From the NCBI GenBank assembly GCA_937859595.1, contig CALMAH010000016.1, positions 62,001 to 126,000 of the forward strand: a stretch of 64,000 bases of DNA. The letters run 5' to 3'. The DNA comes from an uncultured Acidobacteriota bacterium (lineage in GTDB: Bacteria > Acidobacteriota > Blastocatellia > Pyrinomonadales > Pyrinomonadaceae). The notes beneath the pieces were generated by a model. That model worked only from the letters and a program-made list of their open reading frames with translations. It did not search any database and was not told where the DNA came from. A program made the position numbers and the translations under genes. Below, one piece after another: positions 24,931 through 34,248 of the stretch (its first letter is position 1; each line of letters opens with the position of its first letter).

Positions 24931-26241
24931 TTACGGCCGCAGCCTGTAAAGCATTCGCGGAAACGGGATGGTCTCGCGGACGTGTTCAATGCCGCACATC
25001 CAGGCGACGGTGCGCTCTATGCCCATACCGAAGCCGGCGTGTGGGACGCTGCCGTAGCGGCGGAGGTCGAGATACCATTCAAAGGTTTCCTGCGGCAGGT
25101 TATGGGCCTTTAGCTGTTCGATAAGGTAATCGAGATCCGCCGCTCGTTCGCCGCCGCCGATTATCTCGCCGTAGCCCTCGGGGGCCAGCAGATCGATGCC
25201 GAGTGCGCATTCGGGGCGGTCCTTATCTACCTCGAAATAAAATCCTTTGATAGCGGTAGGGAAGTGGTGCACGAATACGGGCAAGCCAAATTGCTTGGAA
25301 AGGTATGTTTCGTCAGGAGCGCCGAAATCGCCGCCCCATTCAAAATTGTTCTCGAGCTCGCCTTTGGCATGCCCTTCCTGCAAGAGTTTCACCGCATCGT
25401 CGTAATGCAATCGCGGGAACGGCCCTTTGATGGCTTCGAGAACAGTGGTGTCGCGCTCAAGTGCGGCGAGTTCCTGCTGCCGGTCTTTCAGCACACGCCC
25501 TACTATGGCCAGGATCAGGCCCTCGCCGAGGTCCATCATGTCCTCGTAGGTCGCATAGGCAACCTCCGGTTCGATCATCCAAAACTCGGTCAGGTGGCGG
25601 CGCGTCTTCGACTTCTCAGCACGAAATGTCGGCCCAAAGGCGTATGACTTGCCGAATGCTGCCGCGGTCGCCTCATTGTAGAGCTGGCCGGACTGGGTAA
25701 GATAAGCCGTATCATCGCCAAAATAATCTACTTCAAATAGCGTCGTCGTGCCTTCGCACGCGGCCGGCGTAAATATCGGCGTGTCAGCGAGTGTGAATCC
25801 AAGATCGTCAAAGTAATCGCGTGCAGCTTTGATGACCGTATGACGAATGCGGAGGATCGCATGCTGCCTTTTCGAACGGATCCAAAGATGGCGGTGGTCC
25901 ATCAGGAACTCTGTGCCGTGTTCCTTTGGCGTGATCGGATAATCGTGGACGTTCTGCAGGACCTCAAGCCCCGTAACATCCAGCTCAACCCCGATGGGCG
26001 AGCGAGCATCCTCCTTTACCGTGCCGTGAACAATGATCGCCGATTCCTGGCCCAGGCCCTTTGCGGTTTCAAAGACTGCCTCGTCGTTGCCCTTAAAGAC
26101 CACACACTGCACGATGCCTGTGCCGTCCCGCAATTGCAGGAAAACAAGCTTGCCGCTCGACCGCGAGTTATAAAGCCAGCCCTTTAGCTTGACCTCTTTT
26201 CCGATATGGCCGTTTAGTTGATCGATATATATTTGCGTCAT
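24931..26241 (-). CDS. asnS: Asparaginyl-tRNA synthetase
   Basis: A 436-residue class IIb synthetase. N-terminal OB-fold anticodon domain ([26 protein letters not shown]), then the catalytic core with [65 protein letters not shown] (motif 2) and [15 protein letters not shown] (motif 3). The motif-2 region and length fit AsnRS rather than AspRS. Hence tRNA-Asn is charged directly. Start ATG 26241; the upstream secreted-protein gene ends 6 nt before. Confidence 0.96.
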   Translation of the reverse strand: MTQIYIDQLNGHIGKEVKLKGWLYNSRSSGKLVFLQLRDGTGIVQCVVFKGNDEAVFETAKGLGQESAIIVHGTVKEDARSPIGVELDVTGLEVLQNVHDYPITPKEHGTEFLMDHRHLWIRSKRQHAILRIRHTVIKAARDYFDDLGFTLADTPIFTPAACEGTTTLFEVDYFGDDTAYLTQSGQLYNEATAAAFGKSYAFGPTFRAEKSKTRRHLTEFWMIEPEVAYATYEDMMDLGEGLILAIVGRVLKDRQQELAALERDTTVLEAIKGPFPRLHYDDAVKLLQEGHAKGELENNFEWGGDFGAPDETYLSKQFGLPVFVHHFPTAIKGFYFEVDKDRPECALGIDLLAPEGYGEIIGGGERAADLDYLIEQLKAHNLPQETFEWYLDLRRYGSVPHAGFGMGIERTVAWMCGIEHVRETIPFPRMLYRLRP

Positions 26242-26247
26242 GAATTG

Positions 26248-27024
26248 TTATGTACAGACATGAGAGAATTTCAATGTGTAGGTTGTTTTTCCTTTCGTAA
26301 ACTTCCTAAAGCCAACGTAGTCGTTATTCGGGTCTTTGGGAAACTTTTTGAGATCGGTGTAATTCGTTATTATGTCCGGCTGATCTCTCGGAACCATGGC
26401 TATAGACCCATCCTCGGCCGTTTCGATAAATAGTTCGTCGATCTCGGTACTCATATACACCTTTTTGCCGTCGGACGAGATGCCTGCCGGTTCGCCGCCA
26501 TTGATAACGATCCATTCCCTTATGGTCCGCATTAACGTATTATCCATGAGCTCGACGCGTTCTAGCAATAATTTATCAGTAGTTTTGATCTGGATCGGTC
26601 CCTTGTCAGTGACGATCTCGAGGAATTTGGTTGAGGCCTTTACCAGCGGCAGATTCAACCAGCAGCCGCAGGGGGCATCGCCTGGCTCCCGTGCAAGAAA
26701 TTCCTTTGACGCTCCCGTGGTGTCTGCAAACCTATAGACATGAAAGACCTCGCCATACTCAGCTCCGGGAAAGCCTAGTTCGGTTTTGACAGATCCCACA
26801 TCACACGGATCTACATGATGGTCTAATCCGACAATTTTAAGACGCTCATTTGCGAACCGGGCCAGCTCGGACGGCGTAATTTCCGGGTTTTGTTCCTTCT
26901 TTGCCAACACATCGGTGATCAGCGTCGACGATAAGACTCGCGGGCGGCCAGTCTCCGGGGTTTGTGCACTAGCCACGGTAACGGCAAGGAACAAAAGAAT
27001 TAACGTGTAAACAATTCTGTTCAT
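26248..27024 (-). CDS. Secreted hypothetical protein, paralogue 1
   Basis: A 258-residue protein with signal peptide MNRIVYTLILLFLAVTVASAQ. Not a known family. The plan is an N-terminal helical part (VLAKKEQNPEITPSELARFANERL), a cysteine-containing segment (CGCWLNLPLV), a strand-rich middle (LLLERVELMDNTLMRTIREWIV) and GISSDGKKVYMS. The same order of elements recurs in the gene at 29410-30228, with about a quarter of residues shared by eye, so the two are paralogues on either side of the ABC exporter. The stop lies 6 nt before asnS. Confidence 0.75.
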   Translation of the reverse strand: MNRIVYTLILLFLAVTVASAQTPETGRPRVLSSTLITDVLAKKEQNPEITPSELARFANERLKIVGLDHHVDPCDVGSVKTELGFPGAEYGEVFHVYRFADTTGASKEFLAREPGDAPCGCWLNLPLVKASTKFLEIVTDKGPIQIKTTDKLLLERVELMDNTLMRTIREWIVINGGEPAGISSDGKKVYMSTEIDELFIETAEDGSIAMVPRDQPDIITNYTDLKKFPKDPNNDYVGFRKFTKGKTTYTLKFSHVCT

Positions 27025-27139
27025 AAAATGCGGTTTACTGCACGAATTTCAGAGAAAAACAATAATAACACACCATCTTCAGACAATCCTCAGTGTTGTG
27101 CCGCTTGACATTGCAGCCGGTCGACCGCAATTTGTTTCT

Positions 27140-28963
27140 ATGGACAGCGAGAAAAAAAAGACCGATTATTCCGGTGCCTGGGCCGAGGCGAGAAAGATCG
27201 TCTGGAACGCCAGATGGAGGTTACTCCTTGGAAGTGTCTTGCTGTTGATCTCACGATTGGCTGGAATGGTGTTGCCCGCCTCTACCAAGTTCATCGGAGA
27301 CGAGGTCTTTGTTAACCAGAGATACGATCTGATCAAATGGATCGCATTGGCGATAGGTGTTTCGACACTTGTGCAGGGAACCACGTCTTTCGCACTTTCA
27401 CAGATATTGGGAGTGGCCGCTCAGCGGGCGATCACAGAGATGCGAAAGCGTGTGCAGGCACATGTAGAACGGCTTCCGATCTCCTATTTCGATTCCACAC
27501 AGAGCGGGCAATTGATCTCCCGCATAATGAACGATGCCGAAGGTATAAGAAACCTTGTAGGAACCGGTCTCGGGCAGATACTCGGAAGCCTGGTCACCGC
27601 GACCATCGCCATCGGGGTGCTGCTCTGGCTGAACTGGCAGCTGACAATGGCTACGATGGCGGTTCTGCTTGTTTTCGGCGGAGCATTACTTTATGCGTTC
27701 AAGGTGCTTCGGCCCGTGTTCAGGGAACGTGGGCAGATAACGGCCGAAGTTACCGGGCGGCTGGGCGAAAGCCTGAGCGGGATCCGTGTGGTTAAGGCCT
27801 ATACGGCCGAACGTCGTGAGGACCTCAGCTTTGCACGAGGTGCCCATCGGCTTTTCCGAAACGTTGCGAAAACGGTGACGGGAGTCTCGGCGGTCTCATC
27901 GTTTTCGTCGATCGTTATCGGTGCGATCGCAGTGGTGATGATCGTTATAGGCGGCAATGCCGTCCAGGCAGGAACTATGACCCTTGGAGATTTCTTGATG
28001 TACATCTCCTTTACGTTCCTTCTTGCTCTTCCGATAATCGAATTGACCTCAATAGGGACCCAGATCACCGAGGCTCTGGCCGGATTGGATCGCATCCGCG
28101 AGGTAATGTCGATGCCGACAGAGAATAATGAGGACGAAGGGCGAGAATCGCTCCGTGTGATCAAAGGCACCGTTGAGTTCAGGGATGTCGAGTTTGAATA
28201 TGAAGAAGGCCTTCCCGTATTGAAAGGCATCTCTTTCACGGCCGAGGCCGGTACGACGACGGCGCTGGTCGGTTCGAGCGGTTCGGGTAAATCGACGATA
28301 TTGAACCTCGTTCTAAATTTCGTGCGGCCTGTGAAGGGTGTGGTGAGCATAGACGGACGAGATCTGCAGCAGATCAAGTTAGGCGACTATAGACGAAATC
28401 TCGGGGTTGTCCTGCAAGACAATTTCTTATTTGACGGAACGATCCTGGACAATATCAGATTCGCAAACCCGGAGGCCGGTCTGGAACAGATCAGGGAAGT
28501 CTGCCGGATAGCCAATGCGGACGAATTCATCGAAAAATTTCCCAATTCTTACGAGACCGTTGTCGGCGAACGCGGCGTAAAGCTCTCGGGCGGCCAACGG
28601 CAGCGGATCGCGATCGCCCGCGCGCTTCTTGCCGATCCGAAGATATTGATACTTGACGAAGCCACGTCAAGTCTCGACAGCGAATCGGAGGCCCTGATCC
28701 AGGAAGGCCTTAACCGTTTGCGTGCGGGACGCACGACATTTGTGATCGCCCACCGGCTTTCGACCATACGAAGCGCGGACCAGATATTGGTGGTCGAGGC
28801 GGGTGAGATCGTCGAACGCGGAACGCACGACGAGCTTATCCGGCTCGACGGACGCTATAAACAGCTTTATGATAAACAGTATCGATTTGAACAGAACCTG
28901 TTCATAAATCCCGGAGAGGATTTTACTTCGCCGCAGGAAGACAGGCTGTCAACTACGGGTTAG
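27140..28963 (+). CDS. ABC exporter, MsbA-like fused TM and ATPase
   Basis: About 607 residues from ATG 27140 (MDSEKKKTDYSG); a GTG 42 nt upstream is an alternative start. The N-terminal ABC_membrane domain has six TM segments (for example LLLGSVLLLISRLAGMVL, LITATIAIGVLLWLNWQL, LGDFLMYISFTFLLALP). The ATPase has Walker A GSSGSGKST, signature KLSGGQRQR, Walker B ILILDEATSSLD and the H-loop AHRLST. It is a homodimeric lipid, drug or peptide exporter; the substrate is not readable. Flanked by two paralogous secreted-protein genes on the opposite strand. Confidence 0.93.
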   Translation: MDSEKKKTDYSGAWAEARKIVWNARWRLLLGSVLLLISRLAGMVLPASTKFIGDEVFVNQRYDLIKWIALAIGVSTLVQGTTSFALSQILGVAAQRAITEMRKRVQAHVERLPISYFDSTQSGQLISRIMNDAEGIRNLVGTGLGQILGSLVTATIAIGVLLWLNWQLTMATMAVLLVFGGALLYAFKVLRPVFRERGQITAEVTGRLGESLSGIRVVKAYTAERREDLSFARGAHRLFRNVAKTVTGVSAVSSFSSIVIGAIAVVMIVIGGNAVQAGTMTLGDFLMYISFTFLLALPIIELTSIGTQITEALAGLDRIREVMSMPTENNEDEGRESLRVIKGTVEFRDVEFEYEEGLPVLKGISFTAEAGTTTALVGSSGSGKSTILNLVLNFVRPVKGVVSIDGRDLQQIKLGDYRRNLGVVLQDNFLFDGTILDNIRFANPEAGLEQIREVCRIANADEFIEKFPNSYETVVGERGVKLSGGQRQRIAIARALLADPKILILDEATSSLDSESEALIQEGLNRLRAGRTTFVIAHRLSTIRSADQILVVEAGEIVERGTHDELIRLDGRYKQLYDKQYRFEQNLFINPGEDFTSPQEDRLSTTG

Positions 28964-28990
28964 CAAGACTCACAGTATCTGCCCTAAGCT

Positions 28991-29425
28991 ATGAAAGAAA
29001 CACAAAACTACTCGAATCACGTCCGGTGGTTCCCGCTCGTACATTTTGTCATAACACCGATCTTGCTGATCTTGATAATTTGGTCGGTTGTCGATATTGT
29101 TCGCAATTTCAATGCTCAATCGCTTCAGTTCTTTATACTGACCGTCACCGTTTTGCTTGTTAGTTTCGCGGCCCGGCTCCAGGCCCTGAAGGCCCAGGAT
29201 CGAGTGATAAGGCTAGAGGAACGGCTTCGATACAAAGAGTTACTGGCACCGGAACTTGCGCGTAAGGCGTCTGAGTTTCGCGCAAGGCAGGTTATTGCTC
29301 TTCGATTTGCATCCGACAAGGAACTCCCGGAGTTGGCAGAACATATTGCGGCGGGGAACTTAACAGAGCCAAGTGAGATAAAAAGTGCGATCAAAGATTG
29401 GAGAGCGGATCATTTCCGGGTCTGA
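28991..29425 (+). CDS. DUF6526 family membrane protein
   Basis: A 144-residue protein with an N-terminal KETQNYSNHVRWFPLVHFV and two TM helices (about 17-36 and 45-62). The remaining part is a charged cytoplasmic helical region (RVIRLEERLRYKELLAPEL, ARQVIALRFASDKELPELAEH). The NHxRxxPxxH start with two helices and following coiled region matches DUF6526. It is 27 nt downstream of the ABC exporter and probably in its operon. Its 3' end overlaps the convergent gene by 16 nt. Confidence 0.82.
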   Translation: MKETQNYSNHVRWFPLVHFVITPILLILIIWSVVDIVRNFNAQSLQFFILTVTVLLVSFAARLQALKAQDRVIRLEERLRYKELLAPELARKASEFRARQVIALRFASDKELPELAEHIAAGNLTEPSEIKSAIKDWRADHFRV

Positions 29426-30228
29426 CCGTTACAAGGCGGTTTCGAAAGTACAACATACTTTTTCGTCCATCTCTCAAACATTCTGTATTCGAACGCGGTC
29501 GAAATCCCGGTTTCCGGTTTGAAGATCTTTCCGATGCCGCCTTCTTCGGCATCGGCCCGGGTCCCTATACGAAAGTTTCCTGTGTCATAAACCAACAATG
29601 AAAGATCGGCCAATTCAGGTTCTACGAAGCTCAGGAAGACAACAGTCTCGTCATATGTTACCCCGATCGGTTCCATTCGTTGCGGGACGCGCCACTCCTG
29701 TTTGACCCCATTTAGATCGGCCGCATCCACCAGGAAGATACGCTCAGCAAAAAAGTTTGAGGGCATTTCAAACCGGATGTTGCGTCCTCTGACTACAGAA
29801 ACGAAATCGATTCTGCGAGCTTCAAGCACCGGAAGCGTAATGTAACAGCCCCCGCATTCCGTAGGATGAAACGACGGTTCGGGAAATTCAAGGCTTGCCC
29901 TCTCACCGCCTATGGACTTCAGGCTTCCGGTTAGTTTCACCGGAGTATCGGGGTCTTTCTGCTTGTGTTTCTCGGCAAGGAGCTTGGCACAAGTGGTTTG
30001 ATCAAGTGAAAACTGAAAATTAATGCCTAATTTCTGCAACAATTCGTCGGCCATTTCCGCAAAGCGTTCGGGTGGTAGGTCGGGGGTATCTCGTTTGATC
30101 TCCAGGAGCCGATCGGTCAATGGCGAGAGCTCGACCGAATGGGGATCCATTCTTACCTGTGCAAAGATCGCGACCCCTACCGCAAAGGTGAGGACAATTG
30201 CGAAAACCAACTGATTACTCTTATACAT
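29410..30228 (-). CDS. Secreted hypothetical protein, paralogue 2
   Basis: A 272-residue secreted protein (signal LVFAIVLTFAVGVAIFAQ). It shares the order of elements with the gene at 26248: helical LLEIKRDTPDLPPERFAEMADELL, a cysteine segment CGGCYITLPVL, strands FFAERIFLVDAAD, and YDETVVFLSF. Function unknown. Its start overlaps the stop of the AmgK-like kinase by 8 nt, so it is translationally coupled to it. Its stop overlaps the end of the DUF6526 gene. Confidence 0.75.
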   Translation of the reverse strand: MYKSNQLVFAIVLTFAVGVAIFAQVRMDPHSVELSPLTDRLLEIKRDTPDLPPERFAEMADELLQKLGINFQFSLDQTTCAKLLAEKHKQKDPDTPVKLTGSLKSIGGERASLEFPEPSFHPTECGGCYITLPVLEARRIDFVSVVRGRNIRFEMPSNFFAERIFLVDAADLNGVKQEWRVPQRMEPIGVTYDETVVFLSFVEPELADLSLLVYDTGNFRIGTRADAEEGGIGKIFKPETGISTAFEYRMFERWTKKYVVLSKPPCNGQTRK

Positions 30229-31222
30229 CGATCTCCTTCAGCAATATCTCACGAAGAGCGGGAAAACGTCCAATATTCTGTAATGCGTCGGAGACGATCC
30301 TGAACATCGGAACAATATAATCCAAAAAGTGTGCCTTCCCTCTGTTTGATGCCTGAAATGAGAATGTGCCGACGGCTTTTAAGCATCGCTGGATAGTTTG
30401 AAGGTGAAATTCAGCTACGAAAGCCTCCTCTTCGATTTGACCAAGACCGAGGGCTTCTCGTCCGGAAAGAAACCGGCGTCGCTTTTCTGCCAACCACTCC
30501 TCGTGCGGCGGTTGGGTCACACGGTCAAGAAGCAGAGAGACGAGATCATAGCTAACGGAACCTATCCGTGCATCCTGATGGTCGATGATCCGCAAGCACC
30601 CATCCGCCGCGATCATCAGGTTTGCGGCGTGAAAATCGCGATGGCAAAGTACCGAGGCCCTATCCTCAAGATCTTCCGCGAGTTCTTCAAATTCCAGTTC
30701 GATCGCCTTTTCGATCGTTTTATCCAGTGGCGAACGACGAAGGGTCTGAAAATAGTGGGTGTTAAAGAAACCAAGCTCCCAGACCAGTTTTTCTTTATCG
30801 AATCTTAGTTTTGACGATATTGATCCGGTCTCGAAGGCGGTCGTGGTCGCTGCCTGAATGCGAGGGATCAGATCGATAGCCTGGTTGATGAGGTTGTCGC
30901 GGGCCTTTTTATCTGATCGTTCCAGCACATCACGCAGAATCGTGTCGCCAAGGTCCTCCAGAATGATCACGCCGAATGCCTCGTCGAGATCCAGCACCTC
31001 CGCAACCGGAAGCTCGCAGAGCCGAAATAGACGGGTCACGTCCAGATAGTTTTGTTCGGCAGCTGAAAACGACTCCGGATAAACGCATGCAATGGCCGTC
31101 GCACCGCGCCATCCGATCCGAAAATATTCACGCGTCGAGGCATCAGGGGTCAGCTGCGATACGAGTCCGCTTTCGCCCCGCGACTTTAGAAAGCTAACCA
31201 GACGTTCGTTGAAATCAGACAT
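30221..31222 (-). CDS. amgK: AmgK-like anomeric sugar kinase (aminoglycoside phosphotransferase fold)
   Basis: A 333-residue APH-fold kinase. The catalytic loop HRDFHAANLMI and the metal-binding IIDHQDARIG are intact, and the N-lobe reads TPDASTREYFRIGW. The HRDFHxxNLM...xxDHQDA pattern fits AmgK, the N-acetylmuramate/N-acetylglucosamine 1-kinase of peptidoglycan recycling. The MurU-like nucleotidyltransferase is directly upstream (5-nt gap), as in the AmgK-MurU pathway of Pseudomonas. Alternative: a generic APH kinase. Function is inferred from the pair. Confidence 0.8.
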   Translation of the reverse strand: MSDFNERLVSFLKSRGESGLVSQLTPDASTREYFRIGWRGATAIACVYPESFSAAEQNYLDVTRLFRLCELPVAEVLDLDEAFGVIILEDLGDTILRDVLERSDKKARDNLINQAIDLIPRIQAATTTAFETGSISSKLRFDKEKLVWELGFFNTHYFQTLRRSPLDKTIEKAIELEFEELAEDLEDRASVLCHRDFHAANLMIAADGCLRIIDHQDARIGSVSYDLVSLLLDRVTQPPHEEWLAEKRRRFLSGREALGLGQIEEEAFVAEFHLQTIQRCLKAVGTFSFQASNRGKAHFLDYIVPMFRIVSDALQNIGRFPALREILLKEIDV

Positions 31223-31227
31223 CAGCT

Positions 31228-32226
31228 TTATGCCAGAGGAACGATATAGTTCTCACCTTGGATATAGCCGGTGAGAGCCTTTTCAGGGATCTCGCTGCAC
31301 ATCCTTACCATTTCGGCTCGCACTACTGCAGCATTCTCAAAATGCGAGCCCTCCGGAATGGTGACGCCGTCTGCAATGACCGTCCGGTAGAGTTGAACTT
31401 CGCGCCCAACGGTAATGTTGTCCCAAAGTATCGAATCGCGAATCCGAGATCCGGGGGCGATCTCGCAGCCGGTTCCGGTCAGGACGCGACGTTCGCCCAT
31501 CATCGCAAGCGAAATATCCAGGTAACGAGGAATCGTTGAAAGCTCATACCAATCGGCATCTGTTACGTGGGCGGCGATCATTTCGCCCTTTTCCAACGCA
31601 GGACGGTAAAACGAAGGAACAATATCAGAATATCCCTTCGCCGGTATGTAGTCGAAAACCTTTGGCTCAAAGATATGAATGCCTGTAAACATCAAAGGAT
31701 CGCGGACTGCGGATCGCGGACTGCGGATCTCGTCCTCGGTAAGCGGCTCTGCCATTTCGCCAAAGCCTTTTACCAGACCGTTCTCCGTTTCCACGATAGT
31801 GAATCGCTCGCGTTTGATATTGGGTTTAAGCACCATCGTGGCGATTGCTCCCGTCGAACGATGGGTCTCCAATGCCGCGGTGATATCAATATCCGTAATT
31901 ATCTTCCCATTTACGATCAGGAATGTGCTATCGCCCAGAAATGAACGGGCATTGGCTAGAGCACCCGCTGTCCCGAGGATCGCTGGCTGCTCAATGGAAT
32001 AATCTATCCGGACGCCAAATGCCTTCCCATCGCCCAACGCCTTTTTGACGGACTCCGGCTGATGATGAAGGTTTACCACGATCTCATCAAAACCGAACCG
32101 CGACAGATATTCAGCGACATAACCGACCAGCGGTTTACCCAGAAAGGGGACCGCAGGTTTCGTTCGATCAATGGTAAGCGGAAACAGCCGGGTGCCGAAA
32201 CCGGCTGCAAGGATCATTGCTTTCAT
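31228..32226 (-). CDS. murU: MurU-like sugar-1-phosphate nucleotidyltransferase with C-terminal LbH
   Basis: A 332-residue NTP-transferase. The activation signature AMILAAGFGTRLFPLT...TKPAVPFLGKPL is complete, and the metal-binding NGKIITDID follows. Residues ~240-332 add a left-handed beta-helix-like tail (CEIAPGSRIRDSILWDNITVGREV), which the ~220-residue Pseudomonas MurU lacks; this tail recalls mannose-1-phosphate guanylyltransferases. Pairing with the AmgK-like kinase favours MurNAc-1-phosphate uridylyltransferase activity. The tail and a heptanucleotide microrepeat inside the gene (31702-31729) are notable. Confidence 0.78.
   Translation of the reverse strand: MKAMILAAGFGTRLFPLTIDRTKPAVPFLGKPLVGYVAEYLSRFGFDEIVVNLHHQPESVKKALGDGKAFGVRIDYSIEQPAILGTAGALANARSFLGDSTFLIVNGKIITDIDITAALETHRSTGAIATMVLKPNIKRERFTIVETENGLVKGFGEMAEPLTEDEIRSPRSAVRDPLMFTGIHIFEPKVFDYIPAKGYSDIVPSFYRPALEKGEMIAAHVTDADWYELSTIPRYLDISLAMMGERRVLTGTGCEIAPGSRIRDSILWDNITVGREVQLYRTVIADGVTIPEGSHFENAAVVRAEMVRMCSEIPEKALTGYIQGENYIVPLA
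31702..31729 (-). repeat. Four tandem 7-bp units (GCGGAYY) inside the murU-like gene
   Basis: On the plus strand GCGGACT and GCGGATC alternate twice (31702-31708, 31709-31715, 31716-31722, 31723-31729). They encode the IRSPRSAVRD stretch. Since 7 is not a multiple of 3, loss or gain of a unit would shift the frame. Confidence 0.9.
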
Positions 32227-32345
32227 ATAAAGAAGCCGGGAAGGCTCAAAAAACGTGACAGATTCAAGTTACAGGAATAGACGAGAAAACGGAAGTGGGG
32301 CCGGATCGCCTAATCGTACTGATCGAGTTTTGAGGTATGAATGCG

Positions 32346-32368
32346 AAAAGGGGGCCACAGAGGCCCCC
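32346..32368 (-). terminator. Terminator of the FG-GAP protein gene
   Basis: On the minus strand GGGGGCC, 5-nt loop, GGCCCCC, then TTTT. A strong stem 27 nt after the stop of the gene at 32395. Confidence 0.85.
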
Positions 32369-32394
32369 TCTCCAATCCCAAAGGACGGTTTGTC

Positions 32395-34011
32395 CTAACG
32401 GAAGTTGTATGACGCCACTGCGATATCGCCCGGTGCACCGACGGGGGCGATGGTGGCGCTTCCATCCGAGGAATTAAGCACCCAGAAGGCACCATCTCGG
32501 AAGATGGCGATGTCGGTCCTGCCGTCACCGTCATAGTCTCCCTGGGCCGGGTCATCCGTCGCGAGCGAACCCCACTGGACCGCAAAGGCCCCAGCCGGAT
32601 TTCCGCTTGGCAATATCCACCATGTGAAGATACCGCCGGTCGTGCGGATAACGGCAATGTCAGTAGCACCATCACCATCATAGTCGCCGGGGACAATGAT
32701 GTCGTTCTCCGTGCCAAACTGTACCGCTCCCGATGAGCCGTTCGCATAAAGAAGCCAGAAGACGCCTGCCCCGCCTTCGCCACGCTGGACAACGAAATCA
32801 GCACTGCCGTCGCCATCGTAGTCTCCGGGTGCCGCAAAATCGCCGTTACGACCCCAAGGCACGAATGTAGTGGGACCCTCCGGAACAGTTCGATAGAACC
32901 AGGTACTTTGGTCACCCGGATTCAATCCTTCACGATAGACCGCGATATCGGTAACTCCGTCGCCGTTATAGTCGGCTACTACGGACGGGTCATCGCCCGT
33001 AGTGCCGAACTGTTCGACGCGGGCGGTAAAGTCGCTGCTGTTCAGAATATAGAAATGAGCTTCTGCACCGGGCCGCCAAACGGCTATGTCATCCTTTCCG
33101 TCGCCATCAAAGTCGCCAGAGAGAATGAAATCAAGGCCCCAGCCCCAGAGGGCCGCAAGCAGATTTCCGGTCGAGCTTTCATACCAGTACCACGTTAGCT
33201 GTGTCGTCGGGCCTCCGCCTTCATTTCGAATGAACGCATAATCAGAGATCCCGTCCCCGTCGTAGTCCACGGGTCCGTTCGGAGCCGGGCCACCTCCGCC
33301 TCCTGCCAAAATAAGGTTGGCAGCAGTGATAGTACCGACGTCGCCGCCACCAAAGTCAACCAGACGAAGCGTCCAGGTGCCGTTCGGGTCAGGAACTCCC
33401 GCAAATGCAGGTGTCATCAGTGTTTCCGGAGCAGGCGGATTTGCATCAGGGCCCGGTGCGGTAGTTTGATAGTCACCCGCCGTGAGTGGTTGTGTAGCAG
33501 TTCGGAAGAATGCTTCATCCCACCAATTAACACAAGCCGCCGGGCAGCTTGGTGTATCTGTAAAGAGATACGGGCCGGCAAGGTCAGAGCTATCGCCGCA
33601 ACTTGTTGCCGATGTCGCTTCGGTTCGGAAAAAGACAACATGAGACGTTCCGTTAGGGGCGATCAGCGTAGCACCCACGTCCCCGACCCACGTGTGGCTG
33701 ATGGTCATTCCGAGCTGGACCGTGGTAAGCGGTGCAGTGATCCCGGATACGGTGAACGTAACATCCCTCGCCGGGCCGGACGGAGGTCCGCAGCCGGCGG
33801 CACCGCGATCCGGTATACCTCCGAGGGTCGCTCCGTTCGCAGGAAAAGAAACGGGGCTTCCACCGGCGTTGGAGACGGTGCGTCCTAACTCGATCTTGGA
33901 CTCAGCCAAGGTCTCTCCACCGGAAAGAATGAAAGTTATTGCGAAAACGGCGACAATCGCCAAAACAAAAAATGCAGATCTAGGGGACCTTGCCCTATTC
34001 TTCCACGTCAT
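32395..34011 (-). CDS. Secreted P-domain plus FG-GAP/VCBS repeat protein
   Basis: A 538-residue exported protein with signal peptide near residues 12-37 (AFFVLAIVAVFAITFILSGG). Residues ~85-225 form a proprotein-convertase P (Homo B) domain (TISHTWVGDVGATLIAPNGT, NGTWTLRLVDFGGGDVG). The rest is about six FG-GAP-like repeats with the calcium-binding pattern DYDGDGxxDIAVxR: DYDGDGISDYAFIR, DFDGDGKDDIAVWR, DYNGDGVTDIAVYR and three more. It is probably a secreted or surface beta-propeller of unknown ligand. A terminator follows. This combination is common in Blastocatellia-type genomes (inference). Confidence 0.88.
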   Translation of the reverse strand: MTWKNRARSPRSAFFVLAIVAVFAITFILSGGETLAESKIELGRTVSNAGGSPVSFPANGATLGGIPDRGAAGCGPPSGPARDVTFTVSGITAPLTTVQLGMTISHTWVGDVGATLIAPNGTSHVVFFRTEATSATSCGDSSDLAGPYLFTDTPSCPAACVNWWDEAFFRTATQPLTAGDYQTTAPGPDANPPAPETLMTPAFAGVPDPNGTWTLRLVDFGGGDVGTITAANLILAGGGGGPAPNGPVDYDGDGISDYAFIRNEGGGPTTQLTWYWYESSTGNLLAALWGWGLDFILSGDFDGDGKDDIAVWRPGAEAHFYILNSSDFTARVEQFGTTGDDPSVVADYNGDGVTDIAVYREGLNPGDQSTWFYRTVPEGPTTFVPWGRNGDFAAPGDYDGDGSADFVVQRGEGGAGVFWLLYANGSSGAVQFGTENDIIVPGDYDGDGATDIAVIRTTGGIFTWWILPSGNPAGAFAVQWGSLATDDPAQGDYDGDGRTDIAIFRDGAFWVLNSSDGSATIAPVGAPGDIAVASYNFR

Positions 34012-34248
34012 ACTACTACTCCCTCCTCAGGTTTTTCATACAAAAGACCGATAACACGGTGTTTTCCGTGAATCGCGGCCAATGCCAGCAAATACTTTTG
34101 CGAATGTTCAACTAAACAGAAATGTGACTGCAAATTACATCGTTTCCTGTTAATTGTCAAGGTTCGCCCGTTCCCGTAAATATTTCAGGTTTCTTAAGTT
34201 GGGCTTGCGGATGGTGCCGAATTTGCGTTATTTTGCTACGATTACTCG

